From assembly GCF_002858865.1 (NCBI RefSeq), contig NZ_PJRR01000013.1, forward strand, positions 62,001 to 126,000: a DNA stretch of 64,000 nt. Reading direction: 5' to 3'. This document shows positions 38,774 to 47,583 of the stretch, one piece after another. The position numbers were made by a program, and so were the translations under genes. The notes under the pieces were generated by a model. The model ran no database searches and had not been told where the DNA came from. It saw only the letters and a program-made list of their open reading frames with translations. How positions within the stretch are numbered: position 1 is the stretch's first letter; every line of letters starts with the position of its first letter. The DNA is from Caulobacter vibrioides (GTDB lineage: Bacteria; Pseudomonadota; Alphaproteobacteria; Caulobacterales; Caulobacteraceae).

Positions 38774-40067
38774 CCAGCAAGGTCGCCGCCCCGATCGCCC
38801 GAGCCTGAACCGAGTCGTCCAAGGCGATGATCGCGCCCGCAGCATAGACGTCGCCGTCCATCTCGATCACGCCTTCCAGCACCTGAAGCGTCGATACCGG
38901 CAGCATCAAGGTCTCTCCCGCCGGTACGCGACGCAACTCCACATCGAAGCCGTCGGTCGAGACCAGGGTCTCGGTCCCGTTCGGCGAGGCGCTCTTGCGC
39001 GAGGCGATGGAGCGGCCCTTGGCCTTCAGGCCATCGACCAGGGTCTTCACCGCCTGGCTGTCCTTGCGATGGCAGACCAGCACCGCGTCGGGCTCGGCCA
39101 CGACGACGATGTCGTTGACCCCGATCACGCCGACATAGGGACCCGTCGAGCGCACCAGAACATTGGACGAGCCGTGCAAGTCGACGTCGCCCGTCTGAGC
39201 GTTACCGTCGCCGTCGCGGGTGGAGGCCTCCCAGATCGCGTCCCAGGCCCCAAGGTCCGACCAGGCGAACGCCGCAGGGGCGACAGCGGCCTTCTGGGTG
39301 CGCTCCATGATGGCGTAGTCGAGCGAGATCTTCTTGGCCTGGGCGAAGGCCTCGCGATCCAGGCGGCCGATGCCGGCCTCCAGCTGCAGGCCGGCCACGC
39401 ACGCCTTGGCGGCGGCGGCGACAGACGGCTCAAAGGTCTCGAACTCGCCCAGCAAGGTCGCCGCCTGGAACGCGAAATTGCCGCTGTTCCAGAGATAGCC
39501 TTCCAGAAGATAGCGCTCGGCGGTCGCCTGGTCGGGCTTCTCGACGAAGGCGGCGACCTCACGCACCGAACCATCCAGAAGCGGCGCGCCAGGGCGGATA
39601 TAACCAAAGCCGGTCGCCGGGACCGTCGGCTGAACCCCGAACGTGACGATATAGCCCTGCTCGGCCGCCTTGGCGGCGGTGAGGGCGGCCTGCTGGAAGA
39701 TTTCGGGCTGGGCGATGTGGTGATCGGCGGCCAGCATCAGCACGACGCCGGCCGGATCCTGGGCCTCGACATAGGCCGCCGCCGCCGCCACGGCCGGCGC
39801 GCTGTCGCGAGCCTCGGGTTCGACCAGGATTGTGGCCCAGGCGCCGATCTCGGCGGTCTGCTCGGACACAAACCCGACCATTGCCTCGCCGGTCACGACG
39901 ACCACCTCGGCCACACCCGGAATATCCTTCACCCGCAGGACAGTCTCCTGGAAGGAGGACCGATCGCTCACGAGTTTAAGGAACTGTTTGGGATGGTCGC
40001 TCCGCGATGCGGGCCAGAGGCGGGTGCCCGAGCCGCCACACAGGATTACCGGATAGATCGCAGCCAA
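38757..40067 (-). CDS. manC: mannose-1-phosphate guanylyltransferase
   Basis: 436 residues from a TTG at 40067 (MAAIYPVILCGG) with GGGGA 6 nt upstream; a GTG at 40082 is an alternative. The nucleotidyltransferase signature VILCGGSGTRLWPASRSDHPKQF is complete. A short left-handed beta-helix/cupin end (about 370-430) is present but no full PMI domain, so isomerisation is probably supplied by the neighbouring AGE protein. It makes GDP-mannose for surface polysaccharides. Confidence 0.93.
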   Translation of the reverse strand: MAAIYPVILCGGSGTRLWPASRSDHPKQFLKLVSDRSSFQETVLRVKDIPGVAEVVVVTGEAMVGFVSEQTAEIGAWATILVEPEARDSAPAVAAAAAYVEAQDPAGVVLMLAADHHIAQPEIFQQAALTAAKAAEQGYIVTFGVQPTVPATGFGYIRPGAPLLDGSVREVAAFVEKPDQATAERYLLEGYLWNSGNFAFQAATLLGEFETFEPSVAAAAKACVAGLQLEAGIGRLDREAFAQAKKISLDYAIMERTQKAAVAPAAFAWSDLGAWDAIWEASTRDGDGNAQTGDVDLHGSSNVLVRSTGPYVGVIGVNDIVVVAEPDAVLVCHRKDSQAVKTLVDGLKAKGRSIASRKSASPNGTETLVSTDGFDVELRRVPAGETLMLPVSTLQVLEGVIEMDGDVYAAGAIIALDDSVQARAIGAATLLVTKPR

Positions 40068-40161
40068 GTCTTGTCCCCACACAGTCTTAGTCTTCGCCCC
40101 TTATCGGGTGCTATTGCGTCGACTGCTTAAAGGCAAACAGAGCTGTAACGAAGAGTTTTCC

Positions 40162-42198
40162 TCAAATCGGCGCATTTGTGCGCAGTTCCGCCAGCCAGGC
40201 ATCGGCTGTCGCATCCGACGGCATGCGCCAGTCTCCCCGCGGCGACAACGCGCCGCCCGACGAGATTTTCGGCCCGTTGGGTACAGCCGAGCGCTTGAAC
40301 TGATTGGCGAAGAATCGCTTCAGGAACAGCTCCAGCCAGCGCTTGATCTCCGGCAGATTGTAGGCCCGCCGCGCCGTCTCAGGCAGGCCGACGGGCCAAC
40401 CGCCCGTCTCGGCGTCATGCCAGGCGCTCCAGGCCAGATAGGCGATCTTGGACGGCGCCATGCCATAGCGGGTCAGGTAATAGAGATTGAAGTCCTGCAG
40501 GGCGTAGGGGCCGACGAAGCTCTCGGTCGCCTGCACCGCGTCGCCCGGCACCAGCTCGGGCGAGATTTCGGTCGCGAGGATATCTTCCAGAAGCGCCCTG
40601 GTCTCGGCGTCGACGTCGCCGGAATGGGCGACAAAGCGGATGAGGTGCTGGATGAGCGTCTTGGCCGCCCCACAGTTGGGGTTGTAGTGGCTCATGTGGT
40701 CGCCGACGCCGTAGGTGCACCAGCCGAGCGCCAACTCCGACAGGTCGCCCGTGCCGACGACAAGCGCGGCGTTATGGTTGGCCAAGCGGAACAGATAGTC
40801 GGTGCGAAGGCCCGCCTGGACGTTCTCGAAGGTCACGTCATAGACCGCCTCGCCTCGTCCGAACGGATGGTCCAGGTCCTTGAGCATCTGAGTCGCGGCG
40901 GGCCGGATGTCGAGTTCGCCGGCGGTGACGCCCATGGCCTTCATCAGCGCCCAGGCGTTGGACTTGGTGCGGTCCGAGGTCGCGAAGCCCGGCAAGGTGT
41001 AGGCCAGGATGTTCGTCCGCGGCAGCGCCAATTGGTCCATGGCCTTGGCGGCGACCAGCAGGGCCTGGGTCGAATCGAGCCCGCCCGAAATCCCGATCAC
41101 CAGCTTCTTCAGGCTCGAGGCCTCGAGGCGCCGCGCCAGGCCCTGGACCTGGATATTGTAGGCCTCGTAGCAATTCTCGCGCAGCTTGGCGGGATCCGAC
41201 GGCGTGAACGGGAACCGTTCGATCGGTCGCGCCAGCGCCAGGTCGCCTGCGGGCGCAGCGAAGGCGAACGGGACAACCCGGAACGGGATCGTGGGCGGCG
41301 TCAGGGCCATAGCGTCGCCGAAGCTGCCGACGCGCATCCGCTCCTGCCGAATACGCTGGACGTCCACATCGGCGAAGGTCCAGGCCGGTCCCGTCGAGAA
41401 GCGCGGGGTTTCGGCGAGCAGAGCGCCCATTTCATGGATATCGACATGACCGTCCCAGGCCAGGTCGGTCGAGCTCTCGCCTGCGCCGGCCGCCGAGTAG
41501 ACATAGGCCGCGATCATCCGCGAGGACTGACTGGCGCAGAGCAGGCGGCGCGTCTCGGACTTGCCGATGGTGATGTTGCTGGCCGACAGATTCAGCAGGA
41601 TCTCGGCCCCCGCCAGGGCCTGGGCGGTGCTGGGCGGGGTTGGGGTCCAGACATCCTCGCAGATCTCGACGCCCACCGTGAACGGGGCGACGCCCTCGCC
41701 GCGAAACAGAATGTCGGTCCCGAACGGAACGGTCTGGCCGGCAAGGTTCAGAGCCTTGCCCACCACGCCGGCGCCCGGCGTGAACCAGCGACGCTCATAG
41801 AACTCGCGATAGTTGGGCAGGAAGCTCTTGGGGACCACGCCCAGCACCTTGCCGCCCTGGATGACGATGGCGGTGTTATAGAGGCGGCCGCCGTCGCGCA
41901 GCGGAGCTCCGACCACGATCATCGGCGCCAGGCCTGCGCTAGCCTCGGTCACGGTCGCGATCGCGGCCTCGACCGCGTCCAGCAAAGCCTCTTGTTGCAG
42001 GAGGTCGTCGACCGTGTAGCCGGTCAGCCCCAGTTCCGGGAACACCACGACGGCCACGCCCGCCGCGTGCGCCTCGCGCGCCATGGCCAGGACACCCTGG
42101 GCGTTGGCGGCCGGATCCGCCAGCTTCACCTTCGGGACGGCGGTCGCCACCCGAACGAAGCCGTGGCGGTAGGGCGAGAAGAACGACGGACTACCCAA
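40162..42198 (-). CDS. nadE: glutamine-dependent NAD+ synthetase (long form)
   Basis: 678 residues. The nitrilase-type glutaminase domain has Glu55 ([10 protein letters not shown]), Lys124 ([14 protein letters not shown]) and Cys180 ([10 protein letters not shown]). The synthetase domain carries the pyrophosphatase P-loop [13 protein letters not shown]. Length and layout match the Mycobacterium tuberculosis type. It amidates deamido-NAD using glutamine. A TTG starts it, with AAAGG 8 nt upstream. Confidence 0.96.
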   Translation of the reverse strand: MGSPSFFSPYRHGFVRVATAVPKVKLADPAANAQGVLAMAREAHAAGVAVVVFPELGLTGYTVDDLLQQEALLDAVEAAIATVTEASAGLAPMIVVGAPLRDGGRLYNTAIVIQGGKVLGVVPKSFLPNYREFYERRWFTPGAGVVGKALNLAGQTVPFGTDILFRGEGVAPFTVGVEICEDVWTPTPPSTAQALAGAEILLNLSASNITIGKSETRRLLCASQSSRMIAAYVYSAAGAGESSTDLAWDGHVDIHEMGALLAETPRFSTGPAWTFADVDVQRIRQERMRVGSFGDAMALTPPTIPFRVVPFAFAAPAGDLALARPIERFPFTPSDPAKLRENCYEAYNIQVQGLARRLEASSLKKLVIGISGGLDSTQALLVAAKAMDQLALPRTNILAYTLPGFATSDRTKSNAWALMKAMGVTAGELDIRPAATQMLKDLDHPFGRGEAVYDVTFENVQAGLRTDYLFRLANHNAALVVGTGDLSELALGWCTYGVGDHMSHYNPNCGAAKTLIQHLIRFVAHSGDVDAETRALLEDILATEISPELVPGDAVQATESFVGPYALQDFNLYYLTRYGMAPSKIAYLAWSAWHDAETGGWPVGLPETARRAYNLPEIKRWLELFLKRFFANQFKRSAVPNGPKISSGGALSPRGDWRMPSDATADAWLAELRTNAPI

Positions 42199-42395
42199 GG
42201 GACCGGCCTTTCAGGTTATGCTTAAACTGAGCATAAGTCTGCGCACAGCTATAACGCTTGCGGACGATGTTGCAAAGCGCCCACGACCGGCATCCAGCGC
42301 CGCTTTCGGGACCGCGCGCGGGTTGACCCTCGGGGGTTCCCATGCGACTGCGCCCCTCGCGCAGCCCCGCAAAACAAAGACAAGACGGAACTTCC

Positions 42396-44357
42396 ATGCC
42401 CGTTTCGCCCATCAAGATGGCCGACGCGATCCGCGTCCTTTCCATGGACGCCGTGCACAAGGCCAAGTCGGGACACCAAGGCATGCCGATGGGCATGGCC
42501 GACGTGGCGACCATGCTGTGGGGCAAGTTCCTGAAGTTCGACGCGTCGAAGCCCGACTGGGCGGACCGCGACCGCTTTGTGCTGTCGGCCGGCCACGGCT
42601 CGATGCTGATCTACAGCTTGCTGCATCTGACCGGCTTCAAGGCCGTGACGATGAAGGAGATCGAGAACTTCCGTCAGTGGGGGTCGCTGACCCCCGGCCA
42701 CCCGGAAGTCCACCACACGCCCGGCGTCGAGACCACGACCGGCCCGCTGGGCCAGGGCCTGGCCACCGCCGTCGGCATGGCCATGGCCGAGGCGCATCTG
42801 GCCGCCCGCTACGGCTCTGATCTCGTCGACCACCGCACCTGGGTGATCGCCGGCGACGGCTGTCTGATGGAAGGCGTCAGCCATGAGGCCATCAGCATCG
42901 CCGGACGCCTGAAGCTCTCGAAGCTGACGGTCCTCTTCGACGACAACAACACCACCATCGACGGGGTGGCCACCATCGCCGAGACCGGCGACCAGGTCGC
43001 GCGCTTCAAAGCCGCCGGCTGGGCGGTCAAGGTCGTCGACGGCCACGACCACGGCAAGATCGCCGCCGCCCTGCGCTGGGCCACCAAGCAGGACCGCCCG
43101 AGCATGATCGCGTGCAAGACGCTGATCTCGAAGGGCGCGGGCCCCAAGGAAGGCGACCCCCACAGCCACGGCTACACCCTGTTCGACAACGAGATCGCCG
43201 CCTCGCGCGTCGCCATGGGCTGGGACGCAGCGCCCTTCACCATGCCCGACGACATCGCCAAGGCGTGGAAGAGCGTCGGCCGTCGCGGCGCCAAGGTCCG
43301 CAAGGCCTGGGAAGCCAAGCTGGCCGCCTCGCCCAAGGGCGCCGACTTCACCCGCGCCATGAAGGGCGAGCTGCCCGCGAACGCCTTCGAGGCGCTGGAC
43401 GCCCACATCGCCAAGGCCCTTGAGACCAAGCCGGTCAACGCCACCCGCGTCCACTCCGGCTCGGCCCTGGAGCACCTGATCCCGGCGATCCCCGAGATGA
43501 TCGGCGGCTCGGCCGACCTGACCGGCTCGAACAACACCCTGGTCAAGGGCATGGGCGCTTTCGACGCGCCCGGCTACGAAGGCCGCTATGTCCACTATGG
43601 GGTGCGTGAGTTCGGCATGGCCGCAGCCATGAACGGCATGGCCCTGCACGGCGGGATCATCCCCTATTCGGGCACCTTCCTGGCCTTCGCCGACTACAGC
43701 CGCGCGGCCATCCGTCTGGGCGCCCTGATGGAGGCCCGCGTCGTCCACGTGATGACCCACGACTCCATCGGTCTCGGCGAAGACGGTCCCACCCACCAGC
43801 CGGTCGAGCATGTGGCCAGCTTGCGCGCCATTCCGAACCTGCTGGTCTTCCGTCCGGCCGACGCGGTCGAGGCCGCCGAGTGCTGGAAGGCGGCCCTGCA
43901 ACATCAACGCACGCCGTCGGTGATGACCCTGTCGCGCCAGAAGACCCCGCACGTCCGCACCCAGGGCGGCGACCTGTCGGCCAAGGGCGCCTACGAGCTG
44001 CTGGCGGCCGAGGGCGGCGAGGCGCAGGTGACGATCTTCGCCTCGGGCACCGAGGTCGGCGTCGCCGTGGCCGCGCGCGACATCCTGCAGGCCAAGGGCA
44101 AGCCGACCCGCGTCGTCTCCACGCCCTGCTGGGAGCTGTTCGACCAGCAGCCCGCCGCCTACCAGGCCGCCGTCATCGGCAAGGCCCCGGTTCGCGTCGC
44201 CGTCGAAGCGGGCGTCAAGATGGGCTGGGAGCGCTTCATTGGCGAGAACGGCAAGTTCGTCGGCATGAAGAGCTTCGGCGCCTCGGCTCCGTTCGAGCGC
44301 CTGTATAAAGAGTTCGGCATCACCGCTGAAGCCGTGGCCGAAGCGGCTCTGGCCTGA
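42396..44357 (+). CDS. tkt: transketolase
   Basis: 653 residues from ATG 42396. TPP-binding GDGCLMEGVSHEA...DDNNTTIDG, the entrance HHTPGVETTTGPLGQGL, and VREFGMAAAMNGMALHGG are characteristic. It transfers two-carbon units between sugars in the pentose phosphate pathway. Frame reaches 54 nt further upstream to 42342, but the conserved start MPVSPIKMADAIR favours 42396. Confidence 0.97.
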   Translation: MPVSPIKMADAIRVLSMDAVHKAKSGHQGMPMGMADVATMLWGKFLKFDASKPDWADRDRFVLSAGHGSMLIYSLLHLTGFKAVTMKEIENFRQWGSLTPGHPEVHHTPGVETTTGPLGQGLATAVGMAMAEAHLAARYGSDLVDHRTWVIAGDGCLMEGVSHEAISIAGRLKLSKLTVLFDDNNTTIDGVATIAETGDQVARFKAAGWAVKVVDGHDHGKIAAALRWATKQDRPSMIACKTLISKGAGPKEGDPHSHGYTLFDNEIAASRVAMGWDAAPFTMPDDIAKAWKSVGRRGAKVRKAWEAKLAASPKGADFTRAMKGELPANAFEALDAHIAKALETKPVNATRVHSGSALEHLIPAIPEMIGGSADLTGSNNTLVKGMGAFDAPGYEGRYVHYGVREFGMAAAMNGMALHGGIIPYSGTFLAFADYSRAAIRLGALMEARVVHVMTHDSIGLGEDGPTHQPVEHVASLRAIPNLLVFRPADAVEAAECWKAALQHQRTPSVMTLSRQKTPHVRTQGGDLSAKGAYELLAAEGGEAQVTIFASGTEVGVAVAARDILQAKGKPTRVVSTPCWELFDQQPAAYQAAVIGKAPVRVAVEAGVKMGWERFIGENGKFVGMKSFGASAPFERLYKEFGITAEAVAEAALA

Positions 44358-44671
44358 AATCGCTACGCGGGGGTGGAGTCTGGAGCTCCGCCCCCGACCG
44401 CAGAACAAGGGCCAGGGCGGATCGATAGCGCTGTCCGCACCAGAAACACCTGATAGTCGCCCACAGAGCAGGCTCGCGCCTGATCCTGCCCCCATGCCCG
44501 CCCCACAGCGAATGGGACCCTGGCCGATCTTGCCGGCGAGGCGCCACTGTTCCTCGCACCTAGGCTGTGGCGAGTCGTCGCAGGGGCGCACGCGACGTTA
44601 GGCAAGAAAATGCGGACGGAGAGCCCAGTGGGCGATCCGATCGGGTCGTGATCGAGGCTAAGGGAGGTCCT
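44358..44671. other. non-coding chromosomal stretch between tkt and the prophage
   Basis: 314 bp without a believable gene. At 44368-44396 CGGGGGTGGAG pairs with CTCCGCCCCCG (one wobble) and may end tkt transcription, though no T-tract follows. The rest shows no structure I can support. Confidence 0.5.
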
Positions 44672-44694
44672 TGGTGGAGCCGAGGGGTTTCGAA
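44672..44694 (-). other. 3' tRNA fragment, probable phage attachment site (attL)
   Basis: On the minus strand it reads TTCGAAA (T-loop), CCCCT (T-stem 3' half), CGGCTCC (acceptor 3' half), ACCA: exactly a tRNA 3' end from position 54. Beyond the loop the sequence no longer pairs (GAGAG rather than the AGGGG needed), so only a fragment is present. The acceptor strand, with T70, fits alanine but does not prove it. A tyrosine integrase begins 176 bp away. Confidence 0.75.
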
Positions 44695-44869
44695 CTCTCT
44701 TCTCACCGCGTCGCCGGCTATTGCAAAAAGCCTCGTGGTGGAAAGGAGTTACGGCCTGCGATGTCTCACGGCGTCGCAGGCCGTCGCCCAAAACCGCTGC
44801 TCGTTTTTAGGGTAATTTTGAGGGTGAGACGGCCCAGCGCAACAGCGGATGTTCTGCTAAGGTTCTCCT
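44695..44869 (+). promoter_or_regulatory. attachment-site arm and integrase promoter region
   Basis: 175 bp between the tRNA fragment and integrase start. It is relatively A/T-rich near 44813 (TTTTTAGGGTAATTTTGAGG) and includes an imperfect inverted pair CGGCCTGCGATG / CGTCGCAGGCCG (44752-44783). This could be an integrase arm-binding or promoter region; no gene is seen. Confidence 0.35.
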
Positions 44870-46072
44870 ATGGCCCGTCTCGTCAATCGCCTCACTGATC
44901 GCACCGTCCGCGCCCTCAAGGAGCCGGGGCTCTACCCCGACGGGGCTGGTCTGTACCTGGAAGTGACGAAGGGCGGCTCAAAGCAGTGGGCCTACATCTT
45001 CCAGTGGAGGAAGAAGCGGACCCAGATGGGCCTGGGTGGCCTTCTCGCCGTCAGCCTGGCCCAGGCCCGCGAGGCGGCGGCTGAGGCCCGCAAACTCGTT
45101 AAGCAGGGCGTCAATCCGATCGAGGCGCGCAAGGCCGAGGCGATGGCGGCCAAGACCTTCGGCGACATGGCCGACGCAGTCCTGGAGACGAAGAAGGACG
45201 GCTGGAAGAACGAGAAGCACCGGGAGCAGTGGGAGACGTCGTTGAACGTCCACGCAGCCCCGATCCGACCGAAGCCGCTGGCCGATATCACAACAGACGA
45301 CGTCCTGGACATCCTGAAGCCGATATGGACGCGGATCCCCGAGACTGCATCGCGAACGCGTGGCCGGATCGAAACCGTGCTGGACGCCGCTAAGGCCAAG
45401 GGCCTGCGGGCCGGTGAGAACCCGGCGCGATGGAAGGGGCACTTGGAGCATCTGCTGCCGAAGCGGAAGAAGCTTTATCGCGGCCACCACGCTGCTCTCG
45501 GCCTAGCCGAGCTGGGCGCCTTCATGGCCGCCCTCAGAGAGCGCCAGGCGATGGCCGCGCGGGCGCTGGAGTTCACCATCCTGACGGCGGCGCGCACCGG
45601 CGAAGTACTGGGCGCCACCTGGGCCGAGTTCGATCTCTATCGCGCGGTTTGGACGGTGCCGGCGGAGCGGATGAAGCTGCGCGTAGAGCACCGCGTTCCG
45701 TTGAGCACCCCGGCTATGGCTCTGCTAACTGAGCTGGCGCGCGCCAGCAACGCCAAGCCGGACGAGCTGGTATTCCCAAGCGTGATCACCGGCGGGAAGA
45801 TGTCGAACATGGCCATGCTGATGCTGCTCCGCCGGATGACAAGGCCGGAACTGACAGTCCACGGCTTCCGGTCGACGTTCCGCGATTGGGCCGGCGAACT
45901 GACGAACTTCCCGCGCGAGGTCGCCGAGGCGGCCCTGGCGCACACCGTGGGTACTGACGTCGAGAAGGCCTATCGGCGCGGCGATGCGCTACTGAAGCGG
46001 CGGAAGATGATGGAAGCCTGGGCGACCTTCTGCGCTCGTACCGGCGTGCTGGTCGAGTTTCGCCGGGCCTAA
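44870..46072 (+). CDS. int: tyrosine recombinase/integrase, P4 type
   Basis: 400 residues. The N-terminal arm-binding domain (DUF4102 type; LTDRTVRALKEPGLYPDGAGLYLEV) is followed by a core-binding helical domain (about 95-185). The catalytic domain shows Arg242 (AARTGEVLG), Lys269, His331 and Arg334 (VHGFRSTF), His358 (LAHTVG) and nucleophile Tyr368 (EKAYRR). It inserts the phage at the tRNA 3' end beside which it lies. All catalytic residues are present. Confidence 0.95.
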   Translation: MARLVNRLTDRTVRALKEPGLYPDGAGLYLEVTKGGSKQWAYIFQWRKKRTQMGLGGLLAVSLAQAREAAAEARKLVKQGVNPIEARKAEAMAAKTFGDMADAVLETKKDGWKNEKHREQWETSLNVHAAPIRPKPLADITTDDVLDILKPIWTRIPETASRTRGRIETVLDAAKAKGLRAGENPARWKGHLEHLLPKRKKLYRGHHAALGLAELGAFMAALRERQAMAARALEFTILTAARTGEVLGATWAEFDLYRAVWTVPAERMKLRVEHRVPLSTPAMALLTELARASNAKPDELVFPSVITGGKMSNMAMLMLLRRMTRPELTVHGFRSTFRDWAGELTNFPREVAEAALAHTVGTDVEKAYRRGDALLKRRKMMEAWATFCARTGVLVEFRRA

Positions 46073-46078
46073 AGGGCG

Positions 46079-46951
46079 TCACTCGTCGTCGAGATCGATG
46101 ACCTGATGCAGCTCTGTGACGCGGTAAGCGATCATCTTGCCGCCCCGCACCTCGGCGCTCACGTCCACCACGAAGCCCTTCTTGAAGACGTTGTCCTCGG
46201 CTTCCGTGATCTCGTGCTTGATCTGCTGCTCGGCAAGTTCCGAGGCGTAAATCAGGGGCAGGCTTTTTGGCGACAGGGCTTCGATCTTTACCAATTCCCC
46301 TGACCTCTTCCCGATCGCCTGGCTGCGCACATCCGACCGCGTAAAGACCATCAGGACACGAGGATGGTTGGCGCCGCTCTTGTGGTCCACCAGGACTTTC
46401 TGTTCTTCGACCCTCTCCCGGATCTCGCGGGCCTGGGAGGTGTCAAACTTGAATGCCGCCTTTGCCTTGTATGCACCGTTCTCGATCTCGAAGGCCGCGA
46501 TCTCAAGGGAAGATTGTGGGGTTGCCGCCACGGCGGCGACTTGATCGTAAAAGTCCTTCAGCTCGCCCTTGCCCGCGCCCTCCACGCGACCGCCGGGTTT
46601 AAGGAACGCCGAAAGGCGACCACCATAGTGCTCGACAAACTCCGCAACCGTGTTGGCGCCGTCCAACACCTTGACGATGGTTTCGGCGCCGCCAGCGGTA
46701 GCGAGGAATGGCACCAGATCAGCGATGATCGAACCGGCCCGAACTTCCTTGACGAAAAGCGTTGCTTCGCCAGGCCGATCAGGGCGCTCCGTCTTGATGA
46801 AGCGCTCGTACTCCGCCGCTACGGAGGTGAAGGTCGATACGAAATCAGTCAGCTCGATGGGCTCTTTCACGTCGAGCCGCAGGCGAATGAATGGTTGACC
46901 ATGCTCCATAGCGGCACCGTAGGAGCGCAATTTCGAGTTGTCACTAGACAT
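46079..46951 (-). CDS. unknown protein, prophage cargo next to the integrase
   Basis: 290 residues from ATG 46951 (GGAG 7 nt upstream; a GTG at 46957 is also possible). No membrane segment or signal peptide. A possible N-terminal beta-rich domain (about 1-85) includes EATLFVKEVRAGSIIADLVPFLA, then a helical stretch (ETIVKVLDGANTVAEFVEHYGG), and a C-terminal alpha/beta part (VLMVFTRSDVRSQAIG...KGFVVDVSAEVRGGK). I do not recognise it. Its 3' end is 6 bp from the convergent integrase, a common position for accessory genes such as phage-exclusion factors; that function is only inferred from place. Confidence 0.75.
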   Translation of the reverse strand: MSSDNSKLRSYGAAMEHGQPFIRLRLDVKEPIELTDFVSTFTSVAAEYERFIKTERPDRPGEATLFVKEVRAGSIIADLVPFLATAGGAETIVKVLDGANTVAEFVEHYGGRLSAFLKPGGRVEGAGKGELKDFYDQVAAVAATPQSSLEIAAFEIENGAYKAKAAFKFDTSQAREIRERVEEQKVLVDHKSGANHPRVLMVFTRSDVRSQAIGKRSGELVKIEALSPKSLPLIYASELAEQQIKHEITEAEDNVFKKGFVVDVSAEVRGGKMIAYRVTELHQVIDLDDE

Positions 46952-46985
46952 GGCCACGCTCCAGGCCGGGCATTCTAAGAGCTGG

Positions 46986-47198
46986 TCACGTCACCTTTGG
47001 ACGTGGCGGCGTGCTGGCCACTTCAAGGCGCTGGAGAAGGCCTTCGAGCACTTCTCGCCTGATCAGTGTGCGCGTTCCGACCTTGAGCGTGGTCAGCTCG
47101 CCGCGTTCGATGAGGCGGTAAAGGGTGGCCTTGCTGAGACCGGTAGCCTCGGCGGCCTCGTCCATGCGGTAGGACAGCTTCTCAGACGCCGCGATCAT
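46986..47198 (-). CDS. excisionase-like helix-turn-helix protein (AlpA/MerR-type)
   Basis: 70 residues, starting with AAGGAG 7 nt before the ATG. YRMDEAAEATGLSKATLYRLIERGELTTLKVGTRTLI is the winged HTH of the excisionase/AlpA family. It lies at the end of the leftward early block beside the integrase region, where such proteins direct excision. It begins within the last 17 bp of the preceding gene. Confidence 0.85.
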   Translation of the reverse strand: MIAASEKLSYRMDEAAEATGLSKATLYRLIERGELTTLKVGTRTLIRREVLEGLLQRLEVASTPPRPKVT

Positions 47199-47583
47199 CG
47201 CTTGGCTCCTTGGGTAGGTCGGGCAGGTCCGCCGCGTACATCCAGTGCGTCGCGGGGAACTGCAGGTGGGTCGGGGCTCCCGGTGTCATGGCCACCTTCA
47301 GAGCGCTGGGCGCCCAGAACATCCGGCGGCCGTCGGCGGTGGCGACGAGGATCGGCTCGTCCCGCTCGGGCCAGTCGGCGATCGGCTTCCAGGCGCTGGG
47401 CGTGCCGCGTCCCTCGGCCGCGAGGCGGACCACCACCCAAGCTTCCGAGAACTTGAACGGCGGGCGCGGGAGGTCGCGGTGGGGGTTGAGAGCGAGGAGA
47501 TCCTCGCAGTCTTCAAGCCAGCGCCAGACCTGGCCGAGAGCCTCGGGCAAGGCCAGGGACATCAGACCGTGCTTACTGGTCAT
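47182..47583 (-). CDS. small hypothetical phage protein
   Basis: 133 residues from ATG 47583, preceded by GGAGG 6 nt upstream; the start lies 11 bp inside the end of the parB-like gene. The centre (PSAWKPIADWPERDEPILVATADGRRMFW) resembles the DUF551-like segment found in small phage proteins, and the tail THWMYAADLPDLP fits that. Function unknown. Confidence 0.7.
   Translation of the reverse strand: MTSKHGLMSLALPEALGQVWRWLEDCEDLLALNPHRDLPRPPFKFSEAWVVVRLAAEGRGTPSAWKPIADWPERDEPILVATADGRRMFWAPSALKVAMTPGAPTHLQFPATHWMYAADLPDLPKEPSDDRGV

Noticed and set aside
40108..42225. 705-residue plus-strand frame opposite nadE
   Set aside because: Shadow of nadE, whose nitrilase and synthetase motifs are complete on the minus strand.
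44671..44898. Open frame starting MVEPRGFELSS
   Set aside because: Translation across the tRNA 3' fragment; no conserved protein and overlaps the integrase start.
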